A stretch of 53,077 bases of DNA, from NCBI GenBank assembly GCA_943704425.1, contig CALSCP010001278.1, positions 1 to 53,077 of the forward strand, written 5' to 3'. Under the pieces are notes generated by a model, which saw only the letters and a list, made by a program, of their open reading frames with translations, had not been told where the DNA came from and searched no databases. Every line of letters starts with the position of its first letter. The first letter of the stretch is position 1. This DNA comes from Ministeria vibrans ATCC 50519 (taxonomy: Eukaryota; Opisthokonta; Filasterea). Made by a program: the position numbers and the translations under genes. This document shows positions 1 through 11,640 of the stretch, one piece after another.

Positions 1-314
1 TGTATCTGACCAACTCTTTCATTTACTCATATCAAGTGAGGCGTGTTCGAGACAGAATAAAGATAGTTAAGTAAACTTTTCCGACGCAGCGAAGCGTAGT
101 TATCTCAATATTATTATTATTATTATTATTATAATTACTTCTTTTTTCGTGTCGGTGAACAATGATAAAAATAATATGAAGAGTGTCTACAGTGTAACAG
201 AACTACGGAACTAAGGAAGTTTCATCAGTAATGAGCATTGTTTATGAGCTGTGTCCATGAACATGATGTATTGACGAATTTGTAATGTACAAAAAATTAT
301 GTTTGTTTGTTTGT
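1..314. other. AT-rich flank without a recognised gene
   Basis: This stretch lies beyond the stop codon of the MFS transporter and is AT-rich. It contains a short TTA trinucleotide tract at about 110-135. I see no exon with coding character on either strand, so it is probably 3' untranslated and intergenic sequence. Confidence 0.5.
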
Positions 315-2672
315 TTACACATCTGTCGATTCGTCTGTGCCGCCTTCCTCCTCCTTCTTCTCATCTGCCGTGTCTTTTTCTCCCTCTTCTTCCTCGTCAT
401 TCTCGCCCATGTCGAGAGCAAGTGTCTCGGCGGGATCGGCGAGGGTGTCTGAGGCGGCGAGTAATCGTTGGAACTTGCGCCATTCCCTACAGAGCAAAAA
501 GAAAAGGTCAACATCTGCCCTTCTAATTTTTCTGTTGTTGTTGCTTTGAAAGTACTTCATGGGCATGTCAAGGCTAGGACTTAAACGGAAGGTAAAGCAG
601 GCAACGACAAAGGCAATGCAGCACTGGACAATGACGGAGAGACCATAGTGGAAGGGTACATCCTGCAACGACATGAACCCACTCCACATCACCCCCGCAA
701 GCAGAGGCCCCACCGCACGCATAAGAGACGCCAGACTCTGTCCAAGTCCATTGATTCGACCTATTCGTCAACCAAAAAAAATATTAAGCAAAGAAGTCGA
801 GTAGCGCTCGAGTAGCGTATAATTTTGAGTGGCTTACCAAAGTTTTTCTCGTCGACTGAATTGACGACGCAGAGCATGGAGGCGGTGAAAGAAAGGGAGC
901 CGCTGACGGCATGCGTGATCTGCATGACAAAGAGGAAGATCCACATGGCAACACGGCCGGACGTGACAAAGACGAGGTGGGAGAAGGGGAGCATGAGGAG
1001 AGCGGGCAGGAAGAGGAACAGACCGAAGCGGTAGAGACGTAGAATGCCAAAGCGGCTCTTGAGGTGCGGAATGCAAAGGAGCGGAAAAAGAAGCGTAAAA
1101 ATGCCGTTCATGAGAAGTGTAATGCCAATGTCCTTGGGGCTCATTTCGAGGCCGCCGCGCGAGACAGGTTCGCGACAGAAGAGAGGAAGGGTTTCGTCGC
1201 GCGCAATAAAGATGAAGGCCAGGCCAGAGTAGAGAAACGGGGGCAGCAAAGGGAGGTCGCTGGGAAAGAGACGGTGGCGCAGATAGACACACATACGCAC
1301 AAGTGGATTCTGTTGGTGTGCCGTTGAAGTCTGTGTCTGAGTCTGGGCCTGTGTGGTGAGTTGTGTGTAGGTCCCACTCTTGTGTGTGGTTGATTTGTGA
1401 GTGCGCTGCTCATCAGTGGTTTTGAGAGAGCTCAACAGTTTCCTTGCCCGGGACATGCTGCTGGGGTGCCTCAGTGGCGTGTCGTTGTCGACAATTGCAT
1501 CGGCTAGAGTGCGCTTGTCAAGTGCACTCGCGTCGTCGTTGGCTGTGCGTCCTGTGCGAGCAACAGCCGGTGACAGCGCTGGCGAGGCAATTCCTTCATC
1601 ATCCGTATTGCCACCACTACTACTGTCGCCACCTCGCTCCTTCTTGATGGACTGCATTTCAATCTCTTCGTCTTGTGCAGCAGTGTCGTGAACGCACTTC
1701 TGCATTTCAGAGCCATTTGGTGTCATCGCGTGCCCTTCCTTCTTCACTTCTCCTTCTTCCTCTTCGTCATCGTCTGTGTCACGTACATATTTGTACTCGT
1801 GAGGTTCGCGCAGGAACACAAAAGCGGTGAAGAAGGCCAAGAGGGACACACTGGCATTGACAAGGGCACAGAGAAGGTATGGAAATTGGCCAAAGAGACC
1901 CGTCTCGCTGAAGGTGTTGGGCCAGGTGAGGGCCGGGCGTGCCAACACCCCATTGATGGCAGGCGCAACAATGGATCCGGTGCCCCAGCTGACTGAGAGC
2001 ATTGCAAAGGCGCGTGCTTGTGTGTGTGAATTGGTGACTGGGATGGCCGCAAAAATTACAAAGACAGTGTAAGTGAGTGTTATATGTGTGTGTGTAATAA
2101 TAATGTGCTATGAACAGTGCAGACGGCGTACCTTTGCCTAAAAACGATTTTAGAACGCCAATATTGCCGTTGAGAAGGCCCGACAGGAGACGCGCTACGA
2201 AGGCCATGGCGTACCACTTGGAAAAGCCGAAAATGAACACACAAGTGGTGGTGCACAGGAGAGACAAGAGGACGACGCGACGCACGCCAAAGCGATCCGA
2301 ACACTTGCCCCACCAGTAGGAGGTGAGAAACTGGCCAAAGGCAAAAGCGGCTGCTACGAGTCCGGCCAGAGTGCCTACGTGCGCCTCGCTGATGCCAGGA
2401 AAGTCTGCGACCTGTGACGCAGAAAAATGAGAAAGGCGCCGCTCAACCAAAAGGCAATGGAGCTCTGCATTGCCGAGTGCTTACCATGAACGCAACATAA
2501 GGAAAGAGACCGACGATTTGGAAGGCTGCAAACGCAATTTGAAGGCGGGATTAGGGATGGAGCGTGGTTGGATGGATGACATGCTGCCCACAACCCATGT
2601 TGCAATACCTTCGCTGAACTGCACAACCAGCACAACGCCCACCGCCCGCCACGGCATCTTCTGACTCGACAT
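315..2672 (-). CDS. Major facilitator superfamily transporter, ZIFL-like
   Basis: Multi-pass membrane transporter, 653 residues in the spliced model, from six exons: 2609-2672, 2485-2525, 2132-2411, 838-2037, 556-760 and 315-486. The MFS signature between helices 2 and 3 is visible at residues 70-80 (GKCSDRFGVRR). Helices flank it, and a helix-5 region reads LSVSWGTGSIVAPAI. A long hydrophilic central loop with an acidic run (DTDDDEEEE) separates the two six-helix halves. The C-terminal half has the NGLGQSLASLMRAVGPLLAG segment typical of the zinc-induced-facilitator-like and related efflux carriers. The last intron (487-555) keeps the frame open if retained, so that junction is less certain. 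The start is placed at MSSQKMPW; an in-frame codon 75 nt upstream is possible. The gene is divergent from RPC9, 173 bp away. Substrate cannot be told from sequence. Confidence 0.85.
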
Positions 2673-2845
2673 TGCCGCAACACGGACCCCACAGAGGGTG
2701 TCACAAAACACAAAAAGAGTAAAGAACGACGTATCAAGGTTGTGCAACTGTCGGATTCGTTTTTAATCGTCGACGGACGGAATTTTCATTATATTGCATC
2801 ATATCTTTCTTTTCTTTGGTCCCTTTGAATCGCGGCGCATTTGAG

Positions 2846-3298
2846 ATGGAAGTGTACGTGTCCACGCCTCGCTCCTCTCCCTTTACGTGTACTGACACCA
2901 CGCGGTGTGGGCTGTGCCCTGTAGGACGTGCAGCAACCCACGACTCTTGACCGACTACGAAGTGCTCGCGCTGCTGAAGAAGCAGAATGCCCAGAGTGCC
3001 AAGGACACCAAGACGGCCAAGAAGCTACAGAATCTAAATACGTTGAATCACGAGGTAGGAGAAGGCAGTCCAACATTTTAGATTACCGTAATATTAATAT
3101 TCATATTGTGTGCCATTCTCTTCTTCGTCTCCTCCTGCAGATTCGCACGCTGTTCGCTGGCTCCTCGACGTCTGTACAGACGCCCGAGTCGATTTCAGCC
3201 TTTCTGGAAGCAATGAAACCCTTCAAGCTGACCGACCACGAACTGTTGCAGTTGATGAACAGCCGAGTCACAAACAGTTGTCATTTGCGCCTGGTACT

Positions 3299-3329
<31 letters not shown>

Positions 3330-3334
3330 GTGTG

Positions 3335-3366
<32 letters not shown>

Positions 3367-3609
3367 TGTATGTATGTATGTATATGTATGTGTGTAATGT
3401 GTGTGGAATGGTGTGGAGGAGGGGGAGTTGGTACGTGCGTGAGTGTGGTGTCTTGTGTTTGGATGGTACAGTGTAAAATACGCGTCCTTGATCTTTGTTT
3501 TTGTATGTAGGTATTGACGAGGTGCTCAACGGCGGAGCAGGATGAAATTGTCCAAGCATGTCTGGCTACGCTCATTGCATTACCAGAGGAGGAAGAAATG
3601 CTTGAGTGA
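2846..3609 (+). CDS. RPC9: RNA polymerase III subunit RPC9 (C17/CRCP)
   Basis: Small Pol III stalk subunit of 129 residues, partner of RPC8 (C25) in initiation. Four exons: 2846-2853, 2925-3054, 3141-3293 and 3511-3609; the first holds only MEV. The protein begins MEVTCSNPRLLTDYEVLALL, matching the family pattern in which an N-terminal 'LL..YEV..LL' helix is followed by a loop and 'LNT...E'. The C-terminal HRDC-like helices include FLEAMKPFKLTDHELLQLMN and an acidic end (PEEEEMLE). The length fits the usual 120-150 residues. Intron 3 is inflated by a TG/TATG microsatellite. The identification rests on motif order recalled from the family, not on a search. Confidence 0.85.
3300..3400. repeat. 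TG / TATG microsatellite in RPC9 intron 3
   Basis: A (TG)n tract passes into repeated TATG units inside the third intron of the RPC9 gene, between donor 3294 and acceptor 3510. It has no coding role and is likely length-polymorphic. Confidence 0.9.
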
Positions 3610-3855
3610 GAAGGTGTCACGACTGCACTGTATGAAAAATTGTATATAAACGCCAAACTGAAACATGAGCACACATCTCAATTGTGCCTGCGAAACATCA
3701 AAACGATAACGTAATGTCTATTGTCTAATGACCAATATGGTGCACTCTAATTTTTTGTAGTTCTCAATCGCAATGTGATAGCAAATTCGCAATCACAATA
3801 AATTAATAATGAATATCACCACTCATTGTTGAATATTCTCTCGACCAAAATTCTG

Positions 3856-6800
3856 ATGTCATTGGACCGCCTGGCTCAGGTCGAGGCCGAATGCTCGGCT
3901 ACACAAGGCCTGGCGAGCCGCGTTGCCGCGCTGCGCTTTGAAGAGATTGCGCGCGGCGTAAGCAAATCGTACTTTGCAGATGGACGCTCGTGGCGTCTTC
4001 TCAGCTCGCTCATTCCGCATGTTCACGCGGTCACGTCAACCTTGAGTATTCTTCGGGGCCTTGAACGCGCATTGGCGTCCGAGGGGGTCGTCGAATCGAA
4101 CGGGTCGCTGTTGTCCGATGCACTCGCGGCTCTTCGCGCCGTTCGTCCTCATCTCCTCGCCTCGTCGCCCACCGACCTTTCCGGCGTGCTCACTGCGGCC
4201 CTGGCACTTGGTGACGGACGCCTCTCGTCGTCGGCTACAATGGACGCCTGGCTCGCCGAGGTGCTGCCGCTCTTTGAGGAGATTGCGCGACGCCACAAAA
4301 ATGCTCGACACACGTTCGCCGTGATCACTGCCGACGCCTGCCTCGTGCCCCTGCTACGACTCGCCGCCGACTCTGATTCGTCTAGCTGTTGTGTGGCACG
4401 TGCCACTCTTCGGGCGGCGCTCTTTGACGGTGCGCTCATTGGCGAGTACCGCAACGTTGTGATGGCGGCGGAAAAGACGAGCGACTCGCACGCGTCGTTT
4501 ACGAAGCGGCTCTTCGAGGCGCTTGCCCAGGTGCCCCTGGCGGATTTGCATCCACAGGCATTGCCATTTCTCCTTATGGAGTACGCCACTGCGGCCACGG
4601 CACACAAGGAGCACGCAGCCGTGCCGTTCGCCTTCTTTCGCAAACTGTGTGCACTCGTGGTCGACGCCTCGCCCGTTCACACCACCACACTGGTGCAACA
4701 ACTGGCAAACATTCACATTGGTCAGAGCGCCGAGCTTGCTGCGCGCGACCGTTGGCTCACCCACTGGTGCACGACCCTCGTGGCGCGTCTCGACGTGCAA
4801 GCTTCCCTCGATGGCCTCTGCACCTGTCTCGACGTGCTTCCCACTTGTCTTGAGACTCATATTGCGTCGCTCTGGCATCATATTGTGCGTACGGCCGATG
4901 CCAATGGTACCAACGAAGACCATCCTCGTCACGAGCAGTCTCCCGACTACAGTGCGCTCGTTCAGCGTCTCTTTGATGTGTACGGTCGTCTCCGTCGCGT
5001 CGACACACTCATCGCGTCTCTCGTCGCATCACTGCGCAACCTCACAGCCACTGCGCTCCCCCAGGCGTGCTTGATCGCCGCCACGACCGCCGTGGGTTCC
5101 ATGCCACACGCACAAACGCCAAGTGTGTGGACTCTGCTTGCCACGGAAATGTCAAATGTGTACGCACCGCGACTCGAACAACTCGAGGGCACGCACGAAC
5201 CGAGTGCCAAACGCGCCAAAAAGAAGAGTAAGAAGAAGAAGCACGACGACGACGACAGTGATGACGAGTGTGCGCGAGGAACAGACGATGCACACAGTGG
5301 TTGGTATGCGTTTCTCTCGCTTACCGCCGCCATTGTCGATGCGACACCCATTCCCGAGAACTACGCCAGCCACACAACGACACTCAACGAGACCATGAGC
5401 ACCGAGCTTATCGCGCCCTCTCTTAAGACTTCCCTTGCCTGGACCACTATTGCAACAGCAACCGCCACGTCGGCGAAGATGGGCCTTGTGATGGGTCTGG
5501 CCCGTTGCGCCACCGCTCTGCTGCACCACATGCATTTGTGTGCGCTTTTGGGAACCCCTGTCGCTGACGCTGCCGTCAAGACACTGACGCGTCGTGTCAG
5601 CAAATTTGTTGGCACTTTTGCGCCGTTGCGCACTCCTCCAGCCGCACTCCGTCCGCTGCTTTTTGACTTGGCGCTAGCACTCCATCGTCTGCGAACTGTC
5701 GACACGTCAGACAGCGATGGTGGCGAAACAGTGGCATTGCTGAAAAGCGTGATTGCGCACTGGCTAGACAGCGGGTGCACGCCAGCGCTGTCTGACGACG
5801 AGGTGGTTGCCTGGCTGACGCTCTTTCGCACACACACTACACCGCTACTGGGCCTTCTTTCGGACACGCAGGTCGAACACACGGCACGACTGCTTGTGTC
5901 GCGCGACTCGGCGGCAAATGTGCGCGTTTTCCTTTGCGGTACAGCGGCACATGACGATGCAAGGCTCACAGCGACGCTGGCTCGTGTTGCACTGGAGAAG
6001 CAACAGCGGAAGAGCACCAACAAAGGCCTTGTGCTTGGCCGACTGCCCCTCTGTCCAGATCGCACGGTTGCCACGGCCTGCGTTGAAGCGGGACTCGACG
6101 GAGAAGTCGATGCGGCCGTGCTCGCGCAATGGACGCACGCTACGCCTCATGTTGTGACACCCGTTGTGCTCGCGGACGGTGGAAAGCGATTGATGCATCT
6201 GGTGGGGAGGGAGTCGTCGTCCCACGATGGAGGTGCACTGACTGTGCTCGGAGAGAGTCTTGTGTACTGGGTGCGCTGTGACGGTGGTGCCGGTGTGGAC
6301 AGCGGTGTGGAGGAAGTTTTGAGTGGGATTGGTGAGCGACTGGACACGGTCCGTCAAAAGACGAAGAGTGGCGGTGATGAGGACAATCTCTGGAGTGTCG
6401 CTGAGCGTTGTGCCAGTGCACTGGCAGGCTGCAAACGTCCGGTAGCCCTCAAGTTCTTTGACAGGGCTCGCCAGGCGTGTCGTGTACATATGGGTGAGGC
6501 TGTGGCGACAACGTCCGCTCCGCATGCGGCGGTGCTTCGGACGGCTGCGGCGCTGTGTCGTGGGGAAGGGGCTCGCAGTGCGTTTGTGTGTGAGGCCGAG
6601 ACGCAATTGCACCATTTGGTGCGACTCGCAATGCGATCGAGTTGTAGTGAAGGGGGAAGCGACAACGATGGCCCTGGGTCGTTTGTGTGGGGCGGATTGG
6701 TTGCGCTTGCACTGGGGCTTGCCAGTAACGTGTCTGTGGTGGGCAACGAGAGTGCTCGGGCACTTTTCGTTGCGCTCGTGCTGCACACCTTTCAGTGTGC

Positions 6801-7719
6801 GTCGATGGAGGGTGCACGAGGCGATGCGTCGCGCCTGATTGTATGCGTGGCTTTGGGGCGACAGCACAGGCCGGATTGTGCAGCGGTGGTTGAGTCGCTG
6901 TGCGCCGAGATGGGTTTGGAGCACGGGACGGAGCGTGCGCGTGCGGCGACAGAGGCCCTTGCGGTGTTGGTGATGGCGCGTGGCTGTGGCGGCACTGTGG
7001 TGCGTCGCGTGGTGCTTCGACGACTGTTTGGACGACTTGTCTTGCAACTGGCACTGCTGGTGCGCCGTGGAGGAGGGCGTGTGGCCGTGGCGGCTTTGCG
7101 TCTGGCGCGTGCGCTGGCAATGCTGGATGGACTGGCGCTGAGCAGTCGTGATGTGTCGCTTCTGATGGAAGTTGCCACAAGTGCTGCCGTCAGTGACAAT
7201 GGCGATGCCGAAACGACGGGTGATGTGACGGTGGCACTGTGTGAACTGCTTAGCACACTGATTGGTCTGCATGCGAGTGCGGCTGGCTCGTGTGTCGCGG
7301 CCATCACCAGCACTCTGTCCGCCGCACTTGATTCCGCCGCACGCGCGTCCACCCTGTCATCAACCTTTTCCACTTCTTCCCCCTTGTCGTCGTCGTCGTG
7401 CGGTGCGTCATGGTCGCGTGCGGTTGAGGCTATTGTGCTGCATGTGGGTGGTGGTGCGGCGTCGGGTGCACAGTCTCTTCACGCATGGACTCGCCACGCG
7501 TCCCACATTATCGCGGCGTACGCGACGCTTCTTCAGGCGCGCCAGACGACCGCCCAGTTTCGTCGTGACTGCGCCGACGGGCTCTATGTGTTGCTGGACC
7601 TTGCCGGTGAGCGTGGCATTGAGTTTCTCTCGTCGTCTCTTGTCGGTCAGTCGCTCACCTCCTTCCAACATCTCTACACCGACTACAAACGCTTTCACGA
7701 GTACAAGGGCAAATTTTGA
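3856..7719 (+). CDS. URB2: URB2/NPA2-like ribosome biogenesis protein
   Basis: One uninterrupted exon encodes about 1,287 residues, unusual next to the intron-rich neighbours. The protein is mostly alpha-helical, leucine- and alanine-rich, consistent with a HEAT/ARM-like scaffold. A basic-acidic stretch near residue 460 (AKRAKKKSKKKKHDDDD) looks like a nuclear or nucleolar signal. The C-terminus carries the Urb2-type ending: a 'LLD' helix, then HLYTDYKRFHEYKGKF. Yeast Urb2/Npa2 and human URB2 end with a similar 'LY.DY....K' motif and act in early 60S pre-ribosome assembly in the nucleolus; that role is inferred. The start is set at MSLDRL; an in-frame methionine lies ten codons upstream. The gene converges on the FYVE gene, whose stop is 120 bp away. 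If not URB2, it is another large helical-repeat nuclear protein. Confidence 0.65.
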   Translation: MSLDRLAQVEAECSATQGLASRVAALRFEEIARGVSKSYFADGRSWRLLSSLIPHVHAVTSTLSILRGLERALASEGVVESNGSLLSDALAALRAVRPHLLASSPTDLSGVLTAALALGDGRLSSSATMDAWLAEVLPLFEEIARRHKNARHTFAVITADACLVPLLRLAADSDSSSCCVARATLRAALFDGALIGEYRNVVMAAEKTSDSHASFTKRLFEALAQVPLADLHPQALPFLLMEYATAATAHKEHAAVPFAFFRKLCALVVDASPVHTTTLVQQLANIHIGQSAELAARDRWLTHWCTTLVARLDVQASLDGLCTCLDVLPTCLETHIASLWHHIVRTADANGTNEDHPRHEQSPDYSALVQRLFDVYGRLRRVDTLIASLVASLRNLTATALPQACLIAATTAVGSMPHAQTPSVWTLLATEMSNVYAPRLEQLEGTHEPSAKRAKKKSKKKKHDDDDSDDECARGTDDAHSGWYAFLSLTAAIVDATPIPENYASHTTTLNETMSTELIAPSLKTSLAWTTIATATATSAKMGLVMGLARCATALLHHMHLCALLGTPVADAAVKTLTRRVSKFVGTFAPLRTPPAALRPLLFDLALALHRLRTVDTSDSDGGETVALLKSVIAHWLDSGCTPALSDDEVVAWLTLFRTHTTPLLGLLSDTQVEHTARLLVSRDSAANVRVFLCGTAAHDDARLTATLARVALEKQQRKSTNKGLVLGRLPLCPDRTVATACVEAGLDGEVDAAVLAQWTHATPHVVTPVVLADGGKRLMHLVGRESSSHDGGALTVLGESLVYWVRCDGGAGVDSGVEEVLSGIGERLDTVRQKTKSGGDEDNLWSVAERCASALAGCKRPVALKFFDRARQACRVHMGEAVATTSAPHAAVLRTAAALCRGEGARSAFVCEAETQLHHLVRLAMRSSCSEGGSDNDGPGSFVWGGLVALALGLASNVSVVGNESARALFVALVLHTFQCASMEGARGDASRLIVCVALGRQHRPDCAAVVESLCAEMGLEHGTERARAATEALAVLVMARGCGGTVVRRVVLRRLFGRLVLQLALLVRRGGGRVAVAALRLARALAMLDGLALSSRDVSLLMEVATSAAVSDNGDAETTGDVTVALCELLSTLIGLHASAAGSCVAAITSTLSAALDSAARASTLSSTFSTSSPLSSSSCGASWSRAVEAIVLHVGGGAASGAQSLHAWTRHASHIIAAYATLLQARQTTAQFRRDCADGLYVLLDLAGERGIEFLSSSLVGQSLTSFQHLYTDYKRFHEYKGKF

Positions 7720-7838
7720 ACAGCGCTCGCCACCCTGTACCATGATGAACTCTTTGATATGTTTTTCTATTATTTTCGATTACTTTGGTGGGTGGGTGTT
7801 AACTTTACAACAATGTAATAAGGCGTGGTGTATTTTGA

Positions 7839-8688
7839 TTATTTAGTTTTTGCTGCGATGAGAACCAGCTCTTTCATTGCCGTGTGAAACGCAGTAGCTG
7901 TTTTGGTGTCGCCCTGCAAAACAACGGGCCGGTGTGTGGCCGGGTCGGAGGGAACAAGGGTGATGGCAAGGGAGTCGGCTCGGGGACCTTTGGCGCCGCG
8001 CACATCGCGATAATTGGTGACAGTGAGGTCGAGAGGCAGGCCTGGGAGTTGCACACGCTCGTGCGCCGGTTTGACGGTGGCCGAGCGATGGTCGCGCGAC
8101 AGACGGAAGACGACGGCGACTGGTGGAGCGTCGGGGCCGTCGTCGGCAACGGCAAGCTGGAGGCGGAGACCGCGACAGAGCGTTTTACAGTGTACGTCCA
8201 TGAGGGTGTTGTCGCGACGGACCACCGCCTCGCATTTGGCACACACGCGCACTGGGTCGCTGTAGCCCATCCGACGGACCGGCAGGTAGTTTGGAGAGCA
8301 TGTGGCGCACAGTACGAGGCCGCACATGCGACAGTGATGCTGAAACAGCGCAAAAAGACAAACAAGTTCAACGGAGACCTTTCTGCACTTTTGCCGTTTT
8401 GGGATACCCTTCTGTTCATAAAGGAGAAGGCACCCTTGCAGCTTGAGCATGCGCTAATGGTCGTATCTTCTTGCCACTCGGGCTCCGCCTACAAACGAGC
8501 AGGTCGGACAAAAGTTGAGCCGGTTTTTTTTTTTGTCTATTCTTTTTCTTATTCATCTTCTTCTTTTTTTGGGGGGTCTGTACAATATCAAGGAGCGATG
8601 TGGAGTTGTCATCGTACGGCACCATGCGAAGACCACCCTTTGATCGAGACAGGCGTCGCTCGACGTCGAACGGCAAAGCGTCAGACAT
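7839..8688 (-). CDS. FYVE zinc-finger protein
   Basis: A 228-residue protein from three exons: 8584-8688, 8408-8488 and 7839-8339. The FYVE finger is complete only after splicing. The WxxD motif is WQED, followed by CSSC, then RRHHCRMCG across the exon 2/3 junction, CATCS, and the final VCAKC, giving all eight zinc ligands. FYVE fingers with the R/HHCR core bind phosphatidylinositol 3-phosphate, so an endosomal location is expected. The remaining roughly 150 residues form a beta-rich domain I do not recognise; it may be PH-like. There is no transmembrane segment. The gene lies 123 bp downstream of the REXO gene on the same strand. Confidence 0.88.
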
Positions 8689-8811
8689 CGAAAGAACGAG
8701 TGAAAACTGAAATTTTCAAACTTGTCCAAAACTCAGTGATGAGAATATTTTATATTTTATTTCAAACCCACTCAGTGACAATAAGGTTCGAAACTTCTTG
8801 TACATAAAATT

Positions 8812-11208
8812 TTACATGCTGGCGCCCTCTTTGACGGCGAGAAAGACAAGGGCGCGCTTTGCCTTGGACACAGCCGCCTCCATGAGACGGTCGGCATCGT
8901 CACCGGCAGCAGGACCCTGTTCTCGCACGCGTCGCATCTCGCGCACACTCCCATGACCCGTCAGCACCACCATGAGACTACCGGGCGGCACTGCCTCGTA
9001 GATAAGACCCACATTCGAATCCAACTGTGTCACAGTGCGACGCTCCTCCTCGGCATCCGTCTCGGTCGCCTCTCCGTTAAAATGCGAGTGAAGCGACAGC
9101 AGCTGCGCAAAGATAAGCTGGCGACGAGACGGCGGCTGAGTGTGGAACTGCTGCAGACGCAGTGCAACTTTCTGAGCGACCTACACACAAATCAACGGAG
9201 GGGTGAACAATTGTGTTAGCATGTGTATGTGTGGTACCTCTTCGTCGGAAGGACACGGAGTACAATGGACAGCGGAAGAGCCGTTGGTGTGTCGACGGAG
9301 GTTGTTGGGCCGGTCAAACACATGACACTCCACCGAGTTGCGTTCGAGACGACTAAACAGCGCTTCGGTGTCGGGCGTAATCACACCAAAACGCGGACCT
9401 ACAACAATCATGAATTTAAGTGCACTTCAGTTTGTGAGTCAACCCAATGCAAGAGTGATTTTGTGAGTCACTCAATAATCAAGACGTGAGGAATCGTAAG
9501 TCAATCCAAGAGAGTGAGTGATTTGGTGAGTCAATCAATGAAAATGCTCGATGCGTGTGTGTGTACCCTTCTGCAGACGAAGTGCGACCAAATCGAGCAC
9601 AGCACGCGCATCCTCAATGCTGCTGTGTCCCGCATTGCCCGTCTGGATCTGTCGGCTGAGAAAGCGCTCGACAAGCCAGCGCAGAGCGGGTTTGAAGGAA
9701 GGGCCGCGAGTGTGAGAGAAAAGCACAGACGTGTCGACAATGCGATGGTGGCACAACTGAAAGAGAAACAAAAAAAGAGGATTAAACAACCGTCGCACAC
9801 ACACTGTCTCTTACTCTGAGACAGCGCATGTCGTTGTCAAGAGAATGGCCCAAAAGAATTGCGTTGGGTGGGAAGAGCGCAAGAAGGTCGCGCTGAACAT
9901 CAGACACAGTGCGTGTAACGTCCTTGAGCAACTCAGGCGTAATCCCACTGTACCTGAAACACACACAAGACACATAGTGAAAGGGAGAGAGAGAGAAAAG
10001 AAGAAGAAAGAACAACAAAAGTGAGTGACGACAAGGGTTAAAAAGAGCAGTTAGTCACAAGTGTGAATCGACAAGCCGTGTCATCAACCCACATGCGCAC
10101 GTACTGGGTGTTGTAGTCGAGGATGGGTCTGTCGGGAATGTTGTACTGGTCGTACAGGACGGTGCCTGACTGGTCCAGGACAGATGTCCGCGCCAGTTCC
10201 AAACCTTCGCTGGTGCGCACCATTTCGCAGTCAATTGCAAAGAAAGGTGCAGTCGGATTGGCATCATCGACAGTCACCGTGCTGTCTGTTGTGATGTCGC
10301 GGTAGCCAGATTCGCGCGACACCAGTTTGCCACCGAGCGCGGCACTGAGTGTCGGGTACTCGTCCCGAGTGAGCTGCTCAATCGTCAATAAACAGTCTGT
10401 GAGGCCGTACGGTTTGCCAGCAACCTCGGCAGCCTTGCTGTTCTTGACACTCTTGCGCTGTTCCTTCGTGAGGGGCGACAGTAGGAGACCATCCAGTGGC
10501 GATTGGAGACGGAGACGACTCGAGGGCGCCTGCGCCTGCAGCGACCAAGGGAAGCGCTCTGATGATCCAAGATGGGCGAGTGCATCCCGATGGGACTCAA
10601 AGGTGTCGGGTCCTAGTGAATGGGCCATCACAACGACAACGTGGTGGGCCAGAAGGCGATGCTGCAAGAGAAGGGTATTTCTCATCAGACGCAGCGTGTC
10701 TTTTGTCTTCTCCTTCGCCGTACTTTGACAAATGCCCACTTCGGCGAGACGCCATCGGCAAGGATCCACAGAAGGAGTTCCTGCACATCGTTCGTCTTGA
10801 CCACCGTCTCCGGCGCGACAACATTCAGTTCGAGCTTTGCCTACGAACGCAAATGAGAGACATGCGACACACACACACACACCCCTCTGACACCCTTACG
10901 TCAGCACCCAGCACACTGCGGTACGTCTCCAGAGAGATCTCTTGGACTCCTTCTCGTACGGCAGCCGCAAGGGCCGTCGAAACCTTCTTCTTGTGCTTCT
11001 TCTTGGGTGGTTTGTCGCGTGCATCGTCGTCGTCGTCGTCGTTGTTGTCGCCCTGCTCCTCCTCCGTCCCTCCCTCATGGCGACGGCCCTCGTCGCACTG
11101 CACGCTGACCGAGGCAAGGAACTCGCGAGCCGCACTGGTCACTTGGCTTGGCGCTGAGTCCACCAAGGGGCGTTTGGTGGACGTGCGAGGTGGCTCCGTT
11201 TGATCCAT
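8812..11208 (-). CDS. REX1/REXO-type DEDDh 3'-5' RNA exonuclease
   Basis: A 613-residue exonuclease from seven exons: 10900-11208, 10724-10840, 10105-10661, 9815-9953, 9567-9756, 9238-9398 and 8812-9180. The N-terminus is acidic and then basic (a DDDDDD run, then PPKKKHKKK), a likely nuclear signal. The exonuclease domain has all five catalytic residues: D286 and E288 in AIDCEM, D367 in LGHSLDNDM, and H418 and D423 in GHSSIEDA. Around it lie the family phrases DYNTQYSGIT and SHTRGPSFKPALRWL. Upstream, LWILADGVSPKWAFV matches the conserved REXO N-terminal region. The roughly 175-residue C-terminal tail may bind RNA. Family members trim 5S rRNA, 7S RNA and tRNA precursors; a nuclear or nucleolar role is inferred. 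I cannot choose between the REXO1 and REXO5 subtypes. Confidence 0.9.
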
Positions 11209-11210
11209 TG

Positions 11211-11281
11211 ATAATAATAATAATAATAATGAATAATCAATAATAATAATAATAATAATTATTATTATTATTATTAATTAT
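11211..11281. repeat. TAA/TTA trinucleotide palindrome
   Basis: Repeated TAA/AAT triplets turn into ATT/TTA triplets within about 70 bp, so the two halves are self-complementary. It lies immediately upstream of the REXO start codon. Similar TAA/ATT-rich DNA follows the second CBS gene near 14935-15015, suggesting a general feature of spacer DNA here. Confidence 0.7.
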
Positions 11282-11640
11282 TTTCTTATTATATTCCTTT
11301 GATTTGTATATAGTTTTTGCTTTGACAATTGCCATTGAGCACAGCTCTTGATTCTCTATTTATTTTTCTCCATTATATTATATTTTCAGTTTCTCACCGA
11401 TCCCAAATTTATGAGTCGACTCCCAATTCCCAAAAAAACCCCCCAAAGGCGACTAGGCGAGTCTTGACAGTCGTTCAAGCGTGAACCTTGAACTCGCCCA
11501 ACTCGGGCGTGAGTCTAGTGGAGTTGTGTGTACAAAACGATAATGTAAATGTCCGACCAGGTACACATTGTGTGTCCTGTGACGATACCCTTCCTCCCCC
11601 CACCTCCCCTGGTGGGCGGCACGGTGAAGATGTGCGCACC

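Noticed and set aside
5845-7272. Long open frames antisense to the URB2-like gene, including one of 475 codons
   Set aside because: They have His/Arg/Thr-rich composition typical of a shadow of GC-biased codons, no family motif and no splice context; the plus-strand frame explains the region.
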